Counted from the stretch's first letter, positions 15,484 through 24,918 are shown. The stretch: 53,920 nt of DNA from Bacillus sp. CGMCC 1.16541 (GCF_003184905.1 NZ_KZ821209.1:19072-72991), one strand, 5' to 3'. Program-made: numbers and translations. The notes: generated by a model not told the origin, from the letters alone.

Positions 15484-16398
15484 GTGCGTATTTTAGTATT
15501 AGGCGCTGGAGCTGTTGGGGGTTATTTTGGTGGTCGTTTACTTGAAAAAGGGGAAGATGTTACATTTTTAGTTCGAAAGAAAAGGCAAAAGCAGCTCGCT
15601 GAAGGTGGGCTTGTCATTAAAAGTATTCATGGTGATGTAACGTTTCAACCAAACACGATTACAGCCCAAGATCGAGTGGAGCCCTTTGACGTTGTGCTAT
15701 TTTCTACGAAAGCTTATCATTTAAAGGAATCGATGAAAGATGTTGAACCTTTTGTGGGCGAAAATACACTCATTGTACCGCTTTTAAATGGTATTAATCA
15801 TGTAAAAGTATTGCAGGAGTACTTTGGAGAAGAACGTGTGATTGGTGGTTTATGCTTCATTGAAACGACATTAAATGAAGCAGGAGAAGTTATTCAAACG
15901 AGTCCGATTCACGAATTGGTATTTGGAGAGTTTTCTAATGAAAAAACAAACCGAATTCAGAAACTGAACGACGTATTCCAAGGAACGAAGGCTTCTTTTC
16001 GTTTAAGTACATTTATCTCTAGAGATATGTGGCATAAATATTTGTTCATTACCGTTTTATCTGGTGTGACGACGTTGATGAGAGCGCCCATCGGTCCAAT
16101 TCGGGAAACAGGCCATGGTAAAGAAATGATTGAACAAGTGTTTAATGAAGTGGTAGAAGTTATGCGTGTTATCGGTGCGCCGCTCGCGGAGGACATTGTG
16201 GAAAAACATATGAATACAGTAGAAAAAATGACGTATAAAATGAAGTCATCTATGCAGCGCGATATGGAAAAAGGTTTTTCTATTGAGGGAGATCATTTAC
16301 AGGGGTATTTAGTTCAAGTTGCTAAACAACATCACATACATACACCATTGTTGAATATTATTTATCATAATTTAAAAGTGTATGAAGTAGGGAAATAA
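15484..16398 (+). CDS. 2-dehydropantoate 2-reductase family protein (PanE/ApbA)
   Basis: A 304-aa NADPH-dependent ketopantoate reductase family member. The N-terminal Rossmann motif ILVLGAGAVGGYFGGRLLEKG, the substrate Asn in LLNGINH, and the catalytic-lysine segment RDMWHKYLF are visible, followed by the helical C-terminal domain. I chose the GTG at 15484 because AGGGGGG sits six bases upstream and the protein then begins directly with the Rossmann strand. Bacilli usually have more than one such paralogue, so a role in pantothenate synthesis is likely but not certain. Confidence 0.87.
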   Translation: MRILVLGAGAVGGYFGGRLLEKGEDVTFLVRKKRQKQLAEGGLVIKSIHGDVTFQPNTITAQDRVEPFDVVLFSTKAYHLKESMKDVEPFVGENTLIVPLLNGINHVKVLQEYFGEERVIGGLCFIETTLNEAGEVIQTSPIHELVFGEFSNEKTNRIQKLNDVFQGTKASFRLSTFISRDMWHKYLFITVLSGVTTLMRAPIGPIRETGHGKEMIEQVFNEVVEVMRVIGAPLAEDIVEKHMNTVEKMTYKMKSSMQRDMEKGFSIEGDHLQGYLVQVAKQHHIHTPLLNIIYHNLKVYEVGK

Positions 16399-16435
16399 AA
16401 ATAAGTGTTGCGATCTATTCATACTTTGTAAAGTG

Positions 16436-16481
16436 AGCTGTGCCAAATGGAGTCGTTTCTCTTACTTTGGCACAGCTTTTT
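16436..16481 (+). terminator. Terminator of the panE-like gene
   Basis: Perfect 12-bp stem AGCTGTGCCAAA/TTTGGCACAGCT followed by TTTTT. Confidence 0.9.
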
Positions 16482-16791
16482 ACTTTAATTGGTTAATGAA
16501 ACGAGGAAGAAGAATGATGGAAAGAGCACAAATTGAGCTGACAATATGATGCATTTCGAAAATACCAATGATAAATAGCATGACGGACATATACAATTGA
16601 AGCCCTTTTAATAGCAATGGTTTTGTCTCGAAGAAAAAGTCACTTAATACAAATAACAGAAAAGCGACAGCGCAACTAGCGATAATGACTTTATCAGACA
16701 TACTGTTGCCCTTTAGTATAACGAACAGAAGGATAGAGAAAAGAGCAATGGCTAAAGTCTTAATAATCACACATATGGTTCGTTTTTTCAC
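16480..16791 (-). CDS. Small hypothetical membrane protein
   Basis: A 103-aa product with four hydrophobic segments and no family that I recognise. The start is GTG at 16791, with AGGTG six bases upstream. The N-terminus MKKRTICVIIK is basic, giving an N-in orientation. It is convergent with the panE-like gene, and its stop touches that gene's terminator. The 16803-17060 stretch between it and ypcP is very AT-rich, with several TTTATAAT-like motifs that could serve divergent promoters. Confidence 0.65.
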   Translation of the reverse strand: MKKRTICVIIKTLAIALFSILLFVILKGNSMSDKVIIASCAVAFLLFVLSDFFFETKPLLLKGLQLYMSVMLFIIGIFEMHHIVSSICALSIILLPRFINQLK

Positions 16792-17060
16792 TTTAACACC
16801 TACACTGGTTTATAGTCTTTGTTTTTTATTTATAATGTTTATCGTTTATAATATGTTTATTTTATAGTATTATCAGCTATTCGGAAACAGAAATAGAAAA
16901 GTGCTAACAAGAATTTAACATGTTTATAATAAGTTTACAAACGATATGAAAAGGAGTTCATCATTCTATGTTGTACTAAGTAGGATGATTTCCCCCTTCT
17001 CGTGTCGTGTTTTAAATAGGACATGTTTTGAATCAATAACTAAAGAAGGAGTTTGACAAG

Positions 17061-17948
17061 TTGAAAGAAACATTATTATTAATAGATGGATTTAACTTAT
17101 TAAGTAGATGTTATTTTGCCACATCATATGGTCGAGAAGAAGCCGATTTATCACGAAATAGTCAAGGGTTATACGTAAATGCGTTAAAAGTCACGTTGCA
17201 GAAGATTCTTCAGTTAACAAAGCAGTACGAAGTGACACACGTTGTTGTTGCTTGGGATGTAAAGCGAGACGAAACGAAGCGAAAAGGTCTTTATGCAGAT
17301 TATAAGGGGACAAGAGGTGAGTTGCCAGAGCCCCTTATTCAGCAATATGAAACATTAAAAGAGGTTTTTGATAAAGTCGGGATTCCTCAAATGTCAGTCA
17401 ACTTTTATGAAGCGGATGATATTATTGGTGTATTTTCGGCCAGATGGAGCAAAGAGCAGGAGCAAGATTGTTTGATTTATAGTAATGATCGTGATCTGTT
17501 ACAGTTATTAACTCCTCACGTGTCACAAATTATTGCGATGAAACGAAAGGGAGAAGTTGTCTATACAATGGATGACTTTAAGCGTGAGTACGATATTTCA
17601 CCTTCACAATGGATTGATGTAAAAGCATTACTAGGTGATAAAAGTGATAATATTCCTGGTGTTCCAGGGGTTGGTGAAAAAGCAGCATTACCGCTTATTC
17701 AACAGTATGGATCTATTAAGAACCTTTATGAAGAACTGCATGAATTAGATACAACTTTTAAACGCTATAAAAAGAAGCTCGTAGAAGGAGAAGAACTCGC
17801 TTATTTGAGTAAACAGCTTGTTGAGATTGAAACGAGTATTGATTTGCTAGATAATATAAAGTGGGAAGAGCTACAGTTTTTCTATGAGCGTCAAAAGTGG
17901 GTCGAAGAATTGCGACGTTTAGAACTAAATATTATGCTTCCTTTGTAA
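17061..17948 (+). CDS. ypcP: 5'-3' exonuclease (FEN family, YpcP type)
   Basis: A 295-aa stand-alone homologue of the 5'-nuclease domain of DNA polymerase I, involved in flap or RNA-primer removal. The metal-site blocks are LLIDGFNLLSRCYF, HVVVAWD, EADDIIGVFSARW and CLIYSNDRDLLQLL. The helix-hairpin-helix DNA-binding motif is DKSDNIPGVPGVGEKAALPLI. The start is TTG at 17061, with AGGAG upstream. The same polarity is shared with yojF-bshB2-proC. Confidence 0.9.
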   Translation: MKETLLLIDGFNLLSRCYFATSYGREEADLSRNSQGLYVNALKVTLQKILQLTKQYEVTHVVVAWDVKRDETKRKGLYADYKGTRGELPEPLIQQYETLKEVFDKVGIPQMSVNFYEADDIIGVFSARWSKEQEQDCLIYSNDRDLLQLLTPHVSQIIAMKRKGEVVYTMDDFKREYDISPSQWIDVKALLGDKSDNIPGVPGVGEKAALPLIQQYGSIKNLYEELHELDTTFKRYKKKLVEGEELAYLSKQLVEIETSIDLLDNIKWEELQFFYERQKWVEELRRLELNIMLPL

Positions 17949-17993
17949 TTTCTTGTACAATAGTTAGCATTAAAGTGGAAAGGGGTAAGACCT

Positions 17994-18341
17994 TTGCAAC
18001 CGATTGAAAAAAAATCAGTTCAACAACATTTAACAAACTTTTTTAATAAAGAAGTCTATGTGCATTTAGAAACGACAAATGGTGCATATGCGTCTCATTT
18101 TAACGAGAAAGTCATGACAGTAGGTGCTTTTATACGTAATGCAAAAGTACATATTAAACAAGGTAAAATTACAGGAGATAGTCCATATCGTGTAGGCCTT
18201 GAAATGCCAATAGGCTGGGTATATGCAGAAGGCTTAACAGATTGGGAAATCAATGACCAAGGTCAGCTATTATTAGCAGGGCATGACTTTGAGGGGCGTT
18301 TAGCAGTTGCACTACAAATTAGTGAAACACCATTCGCATAA
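17994..18341 (+). CDS. yojF: YojF family protein (DUF1806)
   Basis: A 115-aa protein matching YojF, which in B. subtilis stands directly before the bacillithiol deacetylase gene yojG/bshB2. The segment FNKEVYVHLETTNGAYASHF and the C-terminal LAGHDFEGRLAVALQISE are family-like. The molecular function is unknown; the constant pairing with bshB2 suggests a helper role in low-molecular-weight thiol metabolism. The start is TTG, with AAAGGGG eight bases upstream. Confidence 0.85.
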   Translation: MQPIEKKSVQQHLTNFFNKEVYVHLETTNGAYASHFNEKVMTVGAFIRNAKVHIKQGKITGDSPYRVGLEMPIGWVYAEGLTDWEINDQGQLLLAGHDFEGRLAVALQISETPFA

Positions 18342-18359
18342 TTGGAAGGAGATTTTAAA

Positions 18360-19022
18360 ATGGAAGGACATGTATTAATCGTATTTCCGCATCCCGATGA
18401 TGAAGCGTTCGGTGCAGCGGGAACCATTGCATTAGCGCGTCAAAAAGGCACAAAGGTAACATATGCTTGTGGAACATTAGGAGAGATGGGGCGTAATATG
18501 GGTCGCCCGTTATTTGCTAATCGAGAAACATTACCTCAAATTCGTAAACAAGAATTACAAGATGTATGTGAAGTGCTCAATATTCAAGACTTGCGAATGT
18601 TAGGATTGAGAGACAAAACGTTAGAGTTTCTTGATATTGAAGAGTTTGCAGACCAAATTGGTGCAATTATTGATGAGGTACAACCAACATATATTATCAC
18701 TCATTATCCTGGGTTTGCTGTACACCCTGATCATAATGCAACGGGAGCTGCAACGTTGCGAGCTGTGGAACGTATGCCAGAAGATAAACGTCCAGTTGTA
18801 CTTTGTCATGCTTTTTCCAATGATCGTATTGAGTATATTGGTGAGCCAGATGTCGTGATTGATATTCGTGAAGTACGCGAAACGAAAATTGCAGCTTTAA
18901 AAGCGCATCGCTCTCAAACAGAGGGGATGTTAGGAACAATTGATCTAACTCGAATTGAAGGTAATCCGTTCATGACTCGTCTTTTAGAAAAAGAAGAGTT
19001 TTGGACCTATAAATGGAATTGA
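18360..19022 (+). CDS. bshB2: Bacillithiol biosynthesis deacetylase BshB2
   Basis: A 220-aa LmbE-type zinc amidase. The metal and catalytic motif HPDDEAFGAAGT is at residues 11-22, and the second histidine motif is HPDHNATGAATL. It removes acetyl from GlcNAc-malate, or acts on bacillithiol S-conjugates. The ATG at 18360 has GGAAGGAG at good spacing; the in-frame TTG at 18342 lies before the ribosome site. It follows yojF by 18 bases and overlaps proC. Confidence 0.9.
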   Translation: MEGHVLIVFPHPDDEAFGAAGTIALARQKGTKVTYACGTLGEMGRNMGRPLFANRETLPQIRKQELQDVCEVLNIQDLRMLGLRDKTLEFLDIEEFADQIGAIIDEVQPTYIITHYPGFAVHPDHNATGAATLRAVERMPEDKRPVVLCHAFSNDRIEYIGEPDVVIDIREVRETKIAALKAHRSQTEGMLGTIDLTRIEGNPFMTRLLEKEEFWTYKWN

Positions 19023-19822
19023 ATGAAATGACGAAGAAGCCACGTTTATTATTTATTGGTGCGGGGCGCATGGCTCAAGCTATTATTGCTGGGTTAGTTC
19101 CGGCAAATAAAGACTCAATCATTGTGACGAACAATGGAAATGTGCAACGATTAGCGGAAGTTTCGGATAAGTATGGAATTGTTGTGGCGAAAAATTGGCG
19201 TGATGAAGTGAAAAACGTCGATGTGGTTGTACTCGCTATGCCGCCGCAAGCACATGGTGAGCTTTTAACAGAGTTATCTCATCATGTGACAGGGCAGCTC
19301 GTTGTAACGGTTGCTGCTGGAATTGGACCCTCTTATATGGAAGAGCGACTTCCTAAAGGAACACCTGTTGCTTGGATTATGCCAAATACAGCTGCGATGA
19401 TTGGAGAATCGATGTCTCTTTACGCAATCGGACAGCATGTAACGGATATGCATAAAGAAGTATTAGTAGCTATTTTAAATGGTATTGGACAATCACAACT
19501 ATGCACAGAAGAGGTAGTACATCATTTAACTGCGATTACAGGGAGTGCACCTGCTTTTTTCTATTCTTTTACTGAAGCATTAATCAGTAAAGAGAAGCAA
19601 TATGGAGTCGATGAAAGTGTAGCGAAGCAACTTGTCATTCAGATGGTATATGGTTCATCCTTGCTGTTAAAGCGGGAAGGAAACCCAGCTGAATTACGTG
19701 AGCAAGTGACAACTCCAGGTGGAGCAACGGCAGAAGGCTTAAAAGTGATGAAGGAATATCTGTTTGCAGAAATGATGGGAAAAGCAATCGATGCAACAAA
19801 TAAAAAAGCAATGGGTAAGTAA
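19013..19822 (+). CDS. proC: Pyrroline-5-carboxylate reductase
   Basis: A 269-aa enzyme of the ProC family, the last step of proline synthesis with NAD(P)H. The Rossmann motif LLFIGAGRMAQAIIAGL, the segment VAWIMPNTAAMIGESMS, and the C-terminal signature EQVTTPGGATAEGLKVM are clear. Either ATG 19013 (overlapping bshB2 by ten bases) or ATG 19028 could be the start; neither has a strong ribosome site, suggesting coupling. Bacilli carry several paralogues (ProG/H/I, ComER), and I cannot say which one this is. Confidence 0.88.
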   Translation: MELNEMTKKPRLLFIGAGRMAQAIIAGLVPANKDSIIVTNNGNVQRLAEVSDKYGIVVAKNWRDEVKNVDVVVLAMPPQAHGELLTELSHHVTGQLVVTVAAGIGPSYMEERLPKGTPVAWIMPNTAAMIGESMSLYAIGQHVTDMHKEVLVAILNGIGQSQLCTEEVVHHLTAITGSAPAFFYSFTEALISKEKQYGVDESVAKQLVIQMVYGSSLLLKREGNPAELREQVTTPGGATAEGLKVMKEYLFAEMMGKAIDATNKKAMGK

Positions 19823-19836
19823 CTCATTGATAATCA

Positions 19837-19874
19837 ACACAAAGGGGGGCAGTGTAGTGCTGTCCCCTTTGTGT
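19837..19874. terminator. Hairpin between convergent proC and GDSL genes
   Basis: ACACAAAGGGG/CCCCTTTGTGT is an 11-bp stem. The T-tract is poor on both sides, so efficiency is uncertain. Confidence 0.5.
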
Positions 19875-19888
19875 ACTTGCTGAACAGC

Positions 19889-21175
19889 TTAACGAACGTT
19901 TACTTTCGCTTCCATTGTACGTACGAGAAAAGCTGCAAATTGAGCACGTGTTGTAAATTTGTTTGGTCGATATGTTTGATCGTCATAACCTGTTGTAATC
20001 TTTAATGTAGCGAGTATATCAATGTAAGGTTTTGCCCAAAAATCGGTTGGGATATCTTTAAATAAATGAGTTTCTGTTGTATGAAGGTCAAACATACGTG
20101 TTAAAATTTTCGCCATTTGAGCACGGGTTAACGGTTTGTCTGGATTGAAATAGTCTGCTTTATTGAATATTCCTGCTTCTGTTAGCTTTGCAATTGCATA
20201 ATAAGCGTCATGAGAAGTAGGAATATCTTTGAAGTTAGGGTTTGTTGGTACTGCTTGATCAACCATAGCTGATTTTAGTAATGCTTTCGCTGCATCTGCA
20301 CGAGTAATAGCAGTTTCTGGGCTAAAGAGATGTGGTTTTGTTTCTGTCAAAATTTCTGTTTCCGTTAGCATACTAATTTCTTTAAAAGCCCAATGCGAAG
20401 GTGAGACATCTTTATACGTTTGTGTTGGTGGTTGTTCTAATTGACTAATAATTGCTTTGGCAATGACAGCATATCCTTCATTGTTAGGATGTGGATTTGT
20501 AGGGTTTGGTAAGTATTGTTTAGGGTTTTCTGAGAAAACTTGATCAAGTGAAATAAATCGTGCACCATTTTCGACTGATACTTGTTGAATGTGGGCGTTA
20601 AGTAACGTTAATGCAGTACGAACCATTACTTCTTGGTCAGGTGCGTCTAGGTGAACAAATGGATAGTAATAACCTAAAACGATCACGTTAGCTTGTGGAT
20701 TCAATTTGCGAATTTCTTTTAAAATAGCAGTAAGATTTGATTGTACTTGTGCAATGATGACAGGAGCTTTTGCTTGATCAAATTCAATGGTTTGTGTTTC
20801 TGGATTTAATTTAATTTCTGACAAAAAGTCGTTTGCACCAATATGTATGGTGAGTAAGTTTGCTTGTTTAATCGTATCGTGCAAAGAACTATCATTTTTT
20901 ACTTTGTTTTCTTGTAAGTCTTTTAGCAAATCACTTGTTTTATAACCTGAAACAGCAAATTCTTTTGAAAAATGGTTCAGCTTTTTTTGTTGTAGTAGAT
21001 GCTCGCTAATAAGCTCGGTATAGCTTTTACCGAACGTCTTATCAAATAGTAAACCTTCAGCAAGAGAGTCACCTAACGCAACATAGTTCACTTTTTGATT
21101 TGTAGCAAAAGAAGGTGAAGCCACACAAAGCAATAAAACGAAAGTAATGATACATAGGGTTAATTTTTTTAACAA
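19889..21175 (-). CDS. SGNH/GDSL esterase-lipase with three C-terminal SLH domains
   Basis: A 428-aa exported hydrolase. It has a signal peptide (about 1-24), then a GDSL hydrolase domain with block I GDSLAEG, block III HIGANDF and the catalytic PHPNNEGY block. Three SLH domains follow (about residues 260-425), each with FKDIP/VSPSHWA and ITRADAAK/TRAQMAK signatures. SLH domains bind pyruvylated secondary wall polymer, so the enzyme should be displayed on the S-layer. The start is TTG at 21175, with AAGGGAG upstream. The substrate ester is unknown. Confidence 0.88.
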   Translation of the reverse strand: MLKKLTLCIITFVLLLCVASPSFATNQKVNYVALGDSLAEGLLFDKTFGKSYTELISEHLLQQKKLNHFSKEFAVSGYKTSDLLKDLQENKVKNDSSLHDTIKQANLLTIHIGANDFLSEIKLNPETQTIEFDQAKAPVIIAQVQSNLTAILKEIRKLNPQANVIVLGYYYPFVHLDAPDQEVMVRTALTLLNAHIQQVSVENGARFISLDQVFSENPKQYLPNPTNPHPNNEGYAVIAKAIISQLEQPPTQTYKDVSPSHWAFKEISMLTETEILTETKPHLFSPETAITRADAAKALLKSAMVDQAVPTNPNFKDIPTSHDAYYAIAKLTEAGIFNKADYFNPDKPLTRAQMAKILTRMFDLHTTETHLFKDIPTDFWAKPYIDILATLKITTGYDDQTYRPNKFTTRAQFAAFLVRTMEAKVNVR

Positions 21176-21245
21176 ATTACATATCTCCCTTCAAATGGAC
21201 ATCCAAGTTCATCGTATTCACTGTCAAGGAGATATATTCGCCATC

Positions 21246-21644
21246 TTAGTTAAGAAACCTTTTTTTGTTTTGAGGGTTTGGTAACATGCAAGAGTCTTTT
21301 TTACCGAACCATTTGTACCGATTTTTCGCGATAAAGCGATAGAAAAAGTCTCGAATTGGCTTAGGGATGATGATGAGAAAATAAAACCATTTCCAGCCAC
21401 CGTCTAAATGACGAGCGATTTTTAAAGCAGCGGTAGATGAAGTATAGACATGGTTATCAGTTAGATAGACAACACTTTGAATGCGTTGAGCAGACAGTCC
21501 GCGCTCTTCGAGTAATTGTTCACCTATGTCTGATTGTAGAGAAGCAAAAGAAAACAAAGCATGACGATCATGTTTGATAATGAATTGAACGCTATGCTCA
21601 CATAAATTGCAAACACCATCGAATAAAATGATTTGTGTTGACAT
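21246..21644 (-). CDS. DCC-family thiol-disulfide oxidoreductase (YuxK-like)
   Basis: A 132-aa DUF393 protein. The signature DGVCNLCEHSVQFIIKHD near the N-terminus contains the DxxCxxC redox motif, and the C-terminal RDFFYRFIAKNRYKWFG is typical. I start at the ATG at 21644, because upstream in-frame sequence is not family-like and AAAGGTG lies before it. It probably works in the cytosol; no partner is visible. Its upstream 140 bases contain no gene that I trust. Confidence 0.85.
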   Translation of the reverse strand: MSTQIILFDGVCNLCEHSVQFIIKHDRHALFSFASLQSDIGEQLLEERGLSAQRIQSVVYLTDNHVYTSSTAALKIARHLDGGWKWFYFLIIIPKPIRDFFYRFIAKNRYKWFGKKDSCMLPNPQNKKRFLN

Positions 21645-21780
21645 TTTAAGCACGCACCTTTGTAGAAAGTTAAAGTCTCGATGATAAATGAAAGCGTTAT
21701 TTATACAATTATATAACAAAGGCTTTAAAGAGTGAAAGGAGAACGATGTGAGTGGGGAGTATAGAGATATTGTCAGAGTA

Positions 21781-21819
21781 ACGAACAAGCCGCCTGTTCA
21801 TAATAGGCGGCTTGTTCGT
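21781..21819 (-). terminator. Hairpin after vpr
   Basis: Perfect 15-bp inverted repeat ACGAACAAGCCGCCT/AGGCGGCTTGTTCGT with a nine-base loop, ten bases past the vpr stop. The minus-strand T-tract is weak. Confidence 0.65.
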
Positions 21820-21828
21820 ATCCTTATA

Positions 21829-24261
21829 TTATTTGATTTCAATTACGTCACTTATAGTAAAATCAGTTTTATTTGCTTTATCAGCAAATGCAACAAGTCG
21901 GTATTTGCCAGGTTGTAGTGGCTTGCCATTCACTTGTCCATCCCAAGTAAATGTTTGAAACTCTTTTCCTACGTTTGTATACGTTCCAGCAGTTCCGATT
22001 ACTGCGCTTAATGTTTCATTGTATACTGCAAATTCTAATGTTTCTGCACCGCCCGGTAAGTACACATCAAATGCATATGTGCCATCTTCATTATCAGTGA
22101 CGCCAAATGATGTAACACGAGGATAGTCAGGTTCTTTTACAAATAAAATCGTCGGTACTTCAATAACCTCTTGTTTGTTTGTAAGGGTAATTACACCTTC
22201 ATAATGACCAGGAGGTAATTGACTTGCTTCAACTTGAATGTCTAAGTTTACCTTACCTTTTTTGTTCGCATTTACTTTCAAATTCTTTGTTGGTTTTACA
22301 CGAATGCCTTTATTTGCATTTTCGCCTGTAAACGCTACATTGACCTCATAGGTTTTAGTTTCTTTTGATAGATTTTTAACTTCAAATGATTGTTTTGCAT
22401 TTTGTTTTCCTTTATCTTTGTAGAACGTGCCATATGAATGACTTCCTGGTGTCACAAGTGTTGTAGCTTGGATGGCTTCAACAACACGGATACTACCAGC
22501 ACCTTGTGTGTTGTGTGGGTATACGTTGCCCTTTTCGTTCACTAGTTTATCAGCTGTATTCATTAATGCTGCTTTTACATCTTCTACACTCCAGTTTGGA
22601 TTCGCTTGTAACACAAGTGCTGCTGCACCTGCTACGTGAGGAGATGCCATACTTGTTCCTTGCTTTGAACCGTAGCCATGTGGGTTTGCTGGATTAAAGG
22701 TAGGAACTGTACTTACGATATCAACACCAGGTGCAGATACGTCAGGTTTAATCATCCACGTATCAAGAACAGGACCGCGAGATGAGAAGTTTGCAACAGT
22801 TTCACCCACTTCTTTTGAGAACTTCGATGTGATTGTTCCGGTTAGGTTCTCTGCTTTTAAAGCAGCAGCTAATTGGTCACCCTCTGCTTTTGTAAGTTTT
22901 AACGTTGGCAAGGATGTTCCAGGAATAACAGGAATTGGATTCGCTGTGTCATCTACGTTATTAAAAATGACAACCGCTTTTGCACCAGCGTTTTTTGCAT
23001 TATCTACTTTTTCAACAAACGGGATGTCACCACGTTGAATCACAGCTACTTTGTCTTTTACATCTTTGCCGTTAAAATCTGCAGGCTTACCTAGACCTGT
23101 AAATGTGAATGCTAAGCCTTCGCCGTTTAACGCTAGCAATTCATCCGCACTTGTGAAGCCCATGACTGATGCAGATGCATAGCTTACATCACCGACTTTT
23201 AATGTTGATTCATACACGTCGTAAGGAAGCTGTGTCGCTCCGACTGAAATGGCTTCGCGAGATGTACCTGGAGAACCGACGGTCCAGTTTTTCGGTCCGC
23301 TATTTCCGTTTGATGTGACAGCGACAACACCATCTGCCATTGCACGATCAAGAGCTAAGCTTGTTGCCCAATCTGGATTGTTTAATGAGTTTCCAAGTGA
23401 TAAGTTCATGACATCTGCGTCATCTTCAACAGCACGGTCAATGGCAGCTACAACATTTTCAGTCGAACCACTTCCTCCAGGACCTAGAACACGATAAGCA
23501 AGAAGAGTCGCATCAGGTGCAACACCTTTAATGTTTCCGTTTGCTGCAACAGTTCCAGCTACGTGTGTACCGTGAGTCGTTTCAGCACCGCGTGGGTCTC
23601 CTTTAGGTGTTTCTTGCGGGTCGTTGTCGTTGTCAACAAAATCCCATCCTTTGTAGCTACCAAATGCTTGATCAAGGTCAGGGTGTGTATAATCAACACC
23701 TGTATCAATGACAGCGACTTTTACACCTTTTCCTGTATAACCAGATTCCCACGCTCGGTCTGAACCGATGAAAGGAGCACTTTTATCCATTTGTGGACTA
23801 AATTCTTCTGGTGTTAACTCTCTAGATTGTACTTCTGTCGTACGATAAGCCACATCAGGGTAGACAGCTCGTACACCAGGAAGTGCTGCTAGCTTACTAA
23901 TTTCATTGGCTGGTAGTTCAGCAGAGAATCCCGAGAAAACATGATCGTATTCTTTTTTTACTTTTGCTGTTTTAGATGACGAAGCTAACTTCCCTTTTAC
24001 TTCATCACGTGCTTTTTTAATGTTGCTTTTTGACTGTTTTTTGCCTTTTTGTTTCGCTTCAACAATTGATTCTTCTGTTAATTCAACAATGACCTTTACG
24101 TTTTGTGATGATGTTAAATTAAAATCACCATGAATTTTAGCAACAGAAGGCTGTACAACAGGTTGATTAGTTGTAGCCGATGCTCCTCCAACTGCAAATG
24201 TAGATAAAGCGACGGTAAAAGCGACGGTACTTAATGCAGAACGAACTTTGAAATTTTTCAT
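21829..24261 (-). CDS. vpr: Secreted subtilisin-like serine protease (Vpr type)
   Basis: An 810-aa S8A protease, near the 806 aa of B. subtilis Vpr. In order: signal peptide (1-29), inhibitor I9 propeptide (about 54-145), and a catalytic domain with Asp186 in VAVIDTGVDYTHPDL, His230 in HGTHVAGT and Ser537 in GTSMASPHVAG. A protease-associated insert (about 380-480) splits the catalytic domain. The C-terminus has a fibronectin-like region and a FlgD-type Ig fold (about 715-805). GGAGTG lies before the ATG. Upstream (24262-24509) is AT-rich, with a TATAAT-like -10 and a short palindrome AGAATATTCT. Confidence 0.92.
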   Translation of the reverse strand: MKNFKVRSALSTVAFTVALSTFAVGGASATTNQPVVQPSVAKIHGDFNLTSSQNVKVIVELTEESIVEAKQKGKKQSKSNIKKARDEVKGKLASSSKTAKVKKEYDHVFSGFSAELPANEISKLAALPGVRAVYPDVAYRTTEVQSRELTPEEFSPQMDKSAPFIGSDRAWESGYTGKGVKVAVIDTGVDYTHPDLDQAFGSYKGWDFVDNDNDPQETPKGDPRGAETTHGTHVAGTVAANGNIKGVAPDATLLAYRVLGPGGSGSTENVVAAIDRAVEDDADVMNLSLGNSLNNPDWATSLALDRAMADGVVAVTSNGNSGPKNWTVGSPGTSREAISVGATQLPYDVYESTLKVGDVSYASASVMGFTSADELLALNGEGLAFTFTGLGKPADFNGKDVKDKVAVIQRGDIPFVEKVDNAKNAGAKAVVIFNNVDDTANPIPVIPGTSLPTLKLTKAEGDQLAAALKAENLTGTITSKFSKEVGETVANFSSRGPVLDTWMIKPDVSAPGVDIVSTVPTFNPANPHGYGSKQGTSMASPHVAGAAALVLQANPNWSVEDVKAALMNTADKLVNEKGNVYPHNTQGAGSIRVVEAIQATTLVTPGSHSYGTFYKDKGKQNAKQSFEVKNLSKETKTYEVNVAFTGENANKGIRVKPTKNLKVNANKKGKVNLDIQVEASQLPPGHYEGVITLTNKQEVIEVPTILFVKEPDYPRVTSFGVTDNEDGTYAFDVYLPGGAETLEFAVYNETLSAVIGTAGTYTNVGKEFQTFTWDGQVNGKPLQPGKYRLVAFADKANKTDFTISDVIEIK

Positions 24262-24509
24262 CTATCTTTTTACACTCCATTCAAATTAGTAATTGATGAG
24301 ATATGCGCAAATATGTATGTGGCACCCCCTGATTTCGTACGCACATCTTTACCCTTTTATTGAGGTAAATTTTATTAGAATAGTAAGAATATTCTATATT
24401 ATAGTACAAAAACCTTGAGTCGATAGATGTGTTTTTATATCGGGTGAAAAATAAGTATTTATATATAAAAATGTGTATTTTATGTATAATATTGTAAAAA
24501 ATAAATGTA

Positions 24510-24542
24510 AAAAGTCCCTCTTTTTCTAAATGAGAGACTTTT
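24510..24542 (-). terminator. Terminator of the Gly/Tyr-rich small protein gene
   Basis: The arms AAAAGTCCCTC and GAGAGACTTTT pair with one mismatch; the minus-strand exit is TTTTTACATTTATTTTTT. Confidence 0.7.
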
Positions 24543-24585
24543 GTTTTTGAACATATAGGTGATTAGGATTAGTGAAGAAGTGGAG

Positions 24586-24849
24586 TTAAATAAAGAATAA
24601 TGCAGATAAAGCGACGCCTGTAATGAATCCTAATCCAACTCCATATGCTGGCCCATACCCATATCCATAACCGTACCGGTAACCAAAGTAACCGAATCCT
24701 CTTGGTCCACGTCCGCGTGTTAAAGGTTGAATATAAACATGACTGCTAGAAACATTTGAGATACGTCCAACGTGTACGCGTCCTCCACGGTCTGTAATAC
24801 GAACAACCCGTCCTCTGTAGCGATTACATAGTTGATGATAGTTTGCCAT
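24586..24849 (-). CDS. Small Gly/Tyr-rich protein with hydrophobic tail
   Basis: An 87-aa protein of no family that I can name. The N-terminal half (CNRYRGRVVRITDRGGRVHVGRISNV...VYIQPL) looks like a small beta-barrel (SH3/Sm-like) domain. It is followed by an RGRGPRG linker, a Tyr-Gly stretch (YFGYRYGYGYGYG) and a hydrophobic C-terminal helix. GGGGGAAC precedes the ATG. The composition recalls spore-coat or surface proteins of bacilli, but this is only resemblance. Confidence 0.7.
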   Translation of the reverse strand: MANYHQLCNRYRGRVVRITDRGGRVHVGRISNVSSSHVYIQPLTRGRGPRGFGYFGYRYGYGYGYGPAYGVGLGFITGVALSALFFI

Positions 24850-24918
24850 TTGTGTGTTCCCCCTTTTCTTTACCTTATTACTCTATGAGCGAGGGGATGG
24901 ACGTGTATGGACGAGTAT

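Noticed and set aside
21181-21238. Inverted repeat ATATCTCC/GGAGATAT that could hide the GDSL ribosome site
   Set aside because: The left arm lies next to a TTGACA-like -35 and is probably upstream of the transcription start, so it would not be in the RNA.
21738-21905. Plus-strand frame starting GTG after AAAGGAG near 21738
   Set aside because: It runs through the vpr terminator and antisense to vpr, with no family-like sequence.
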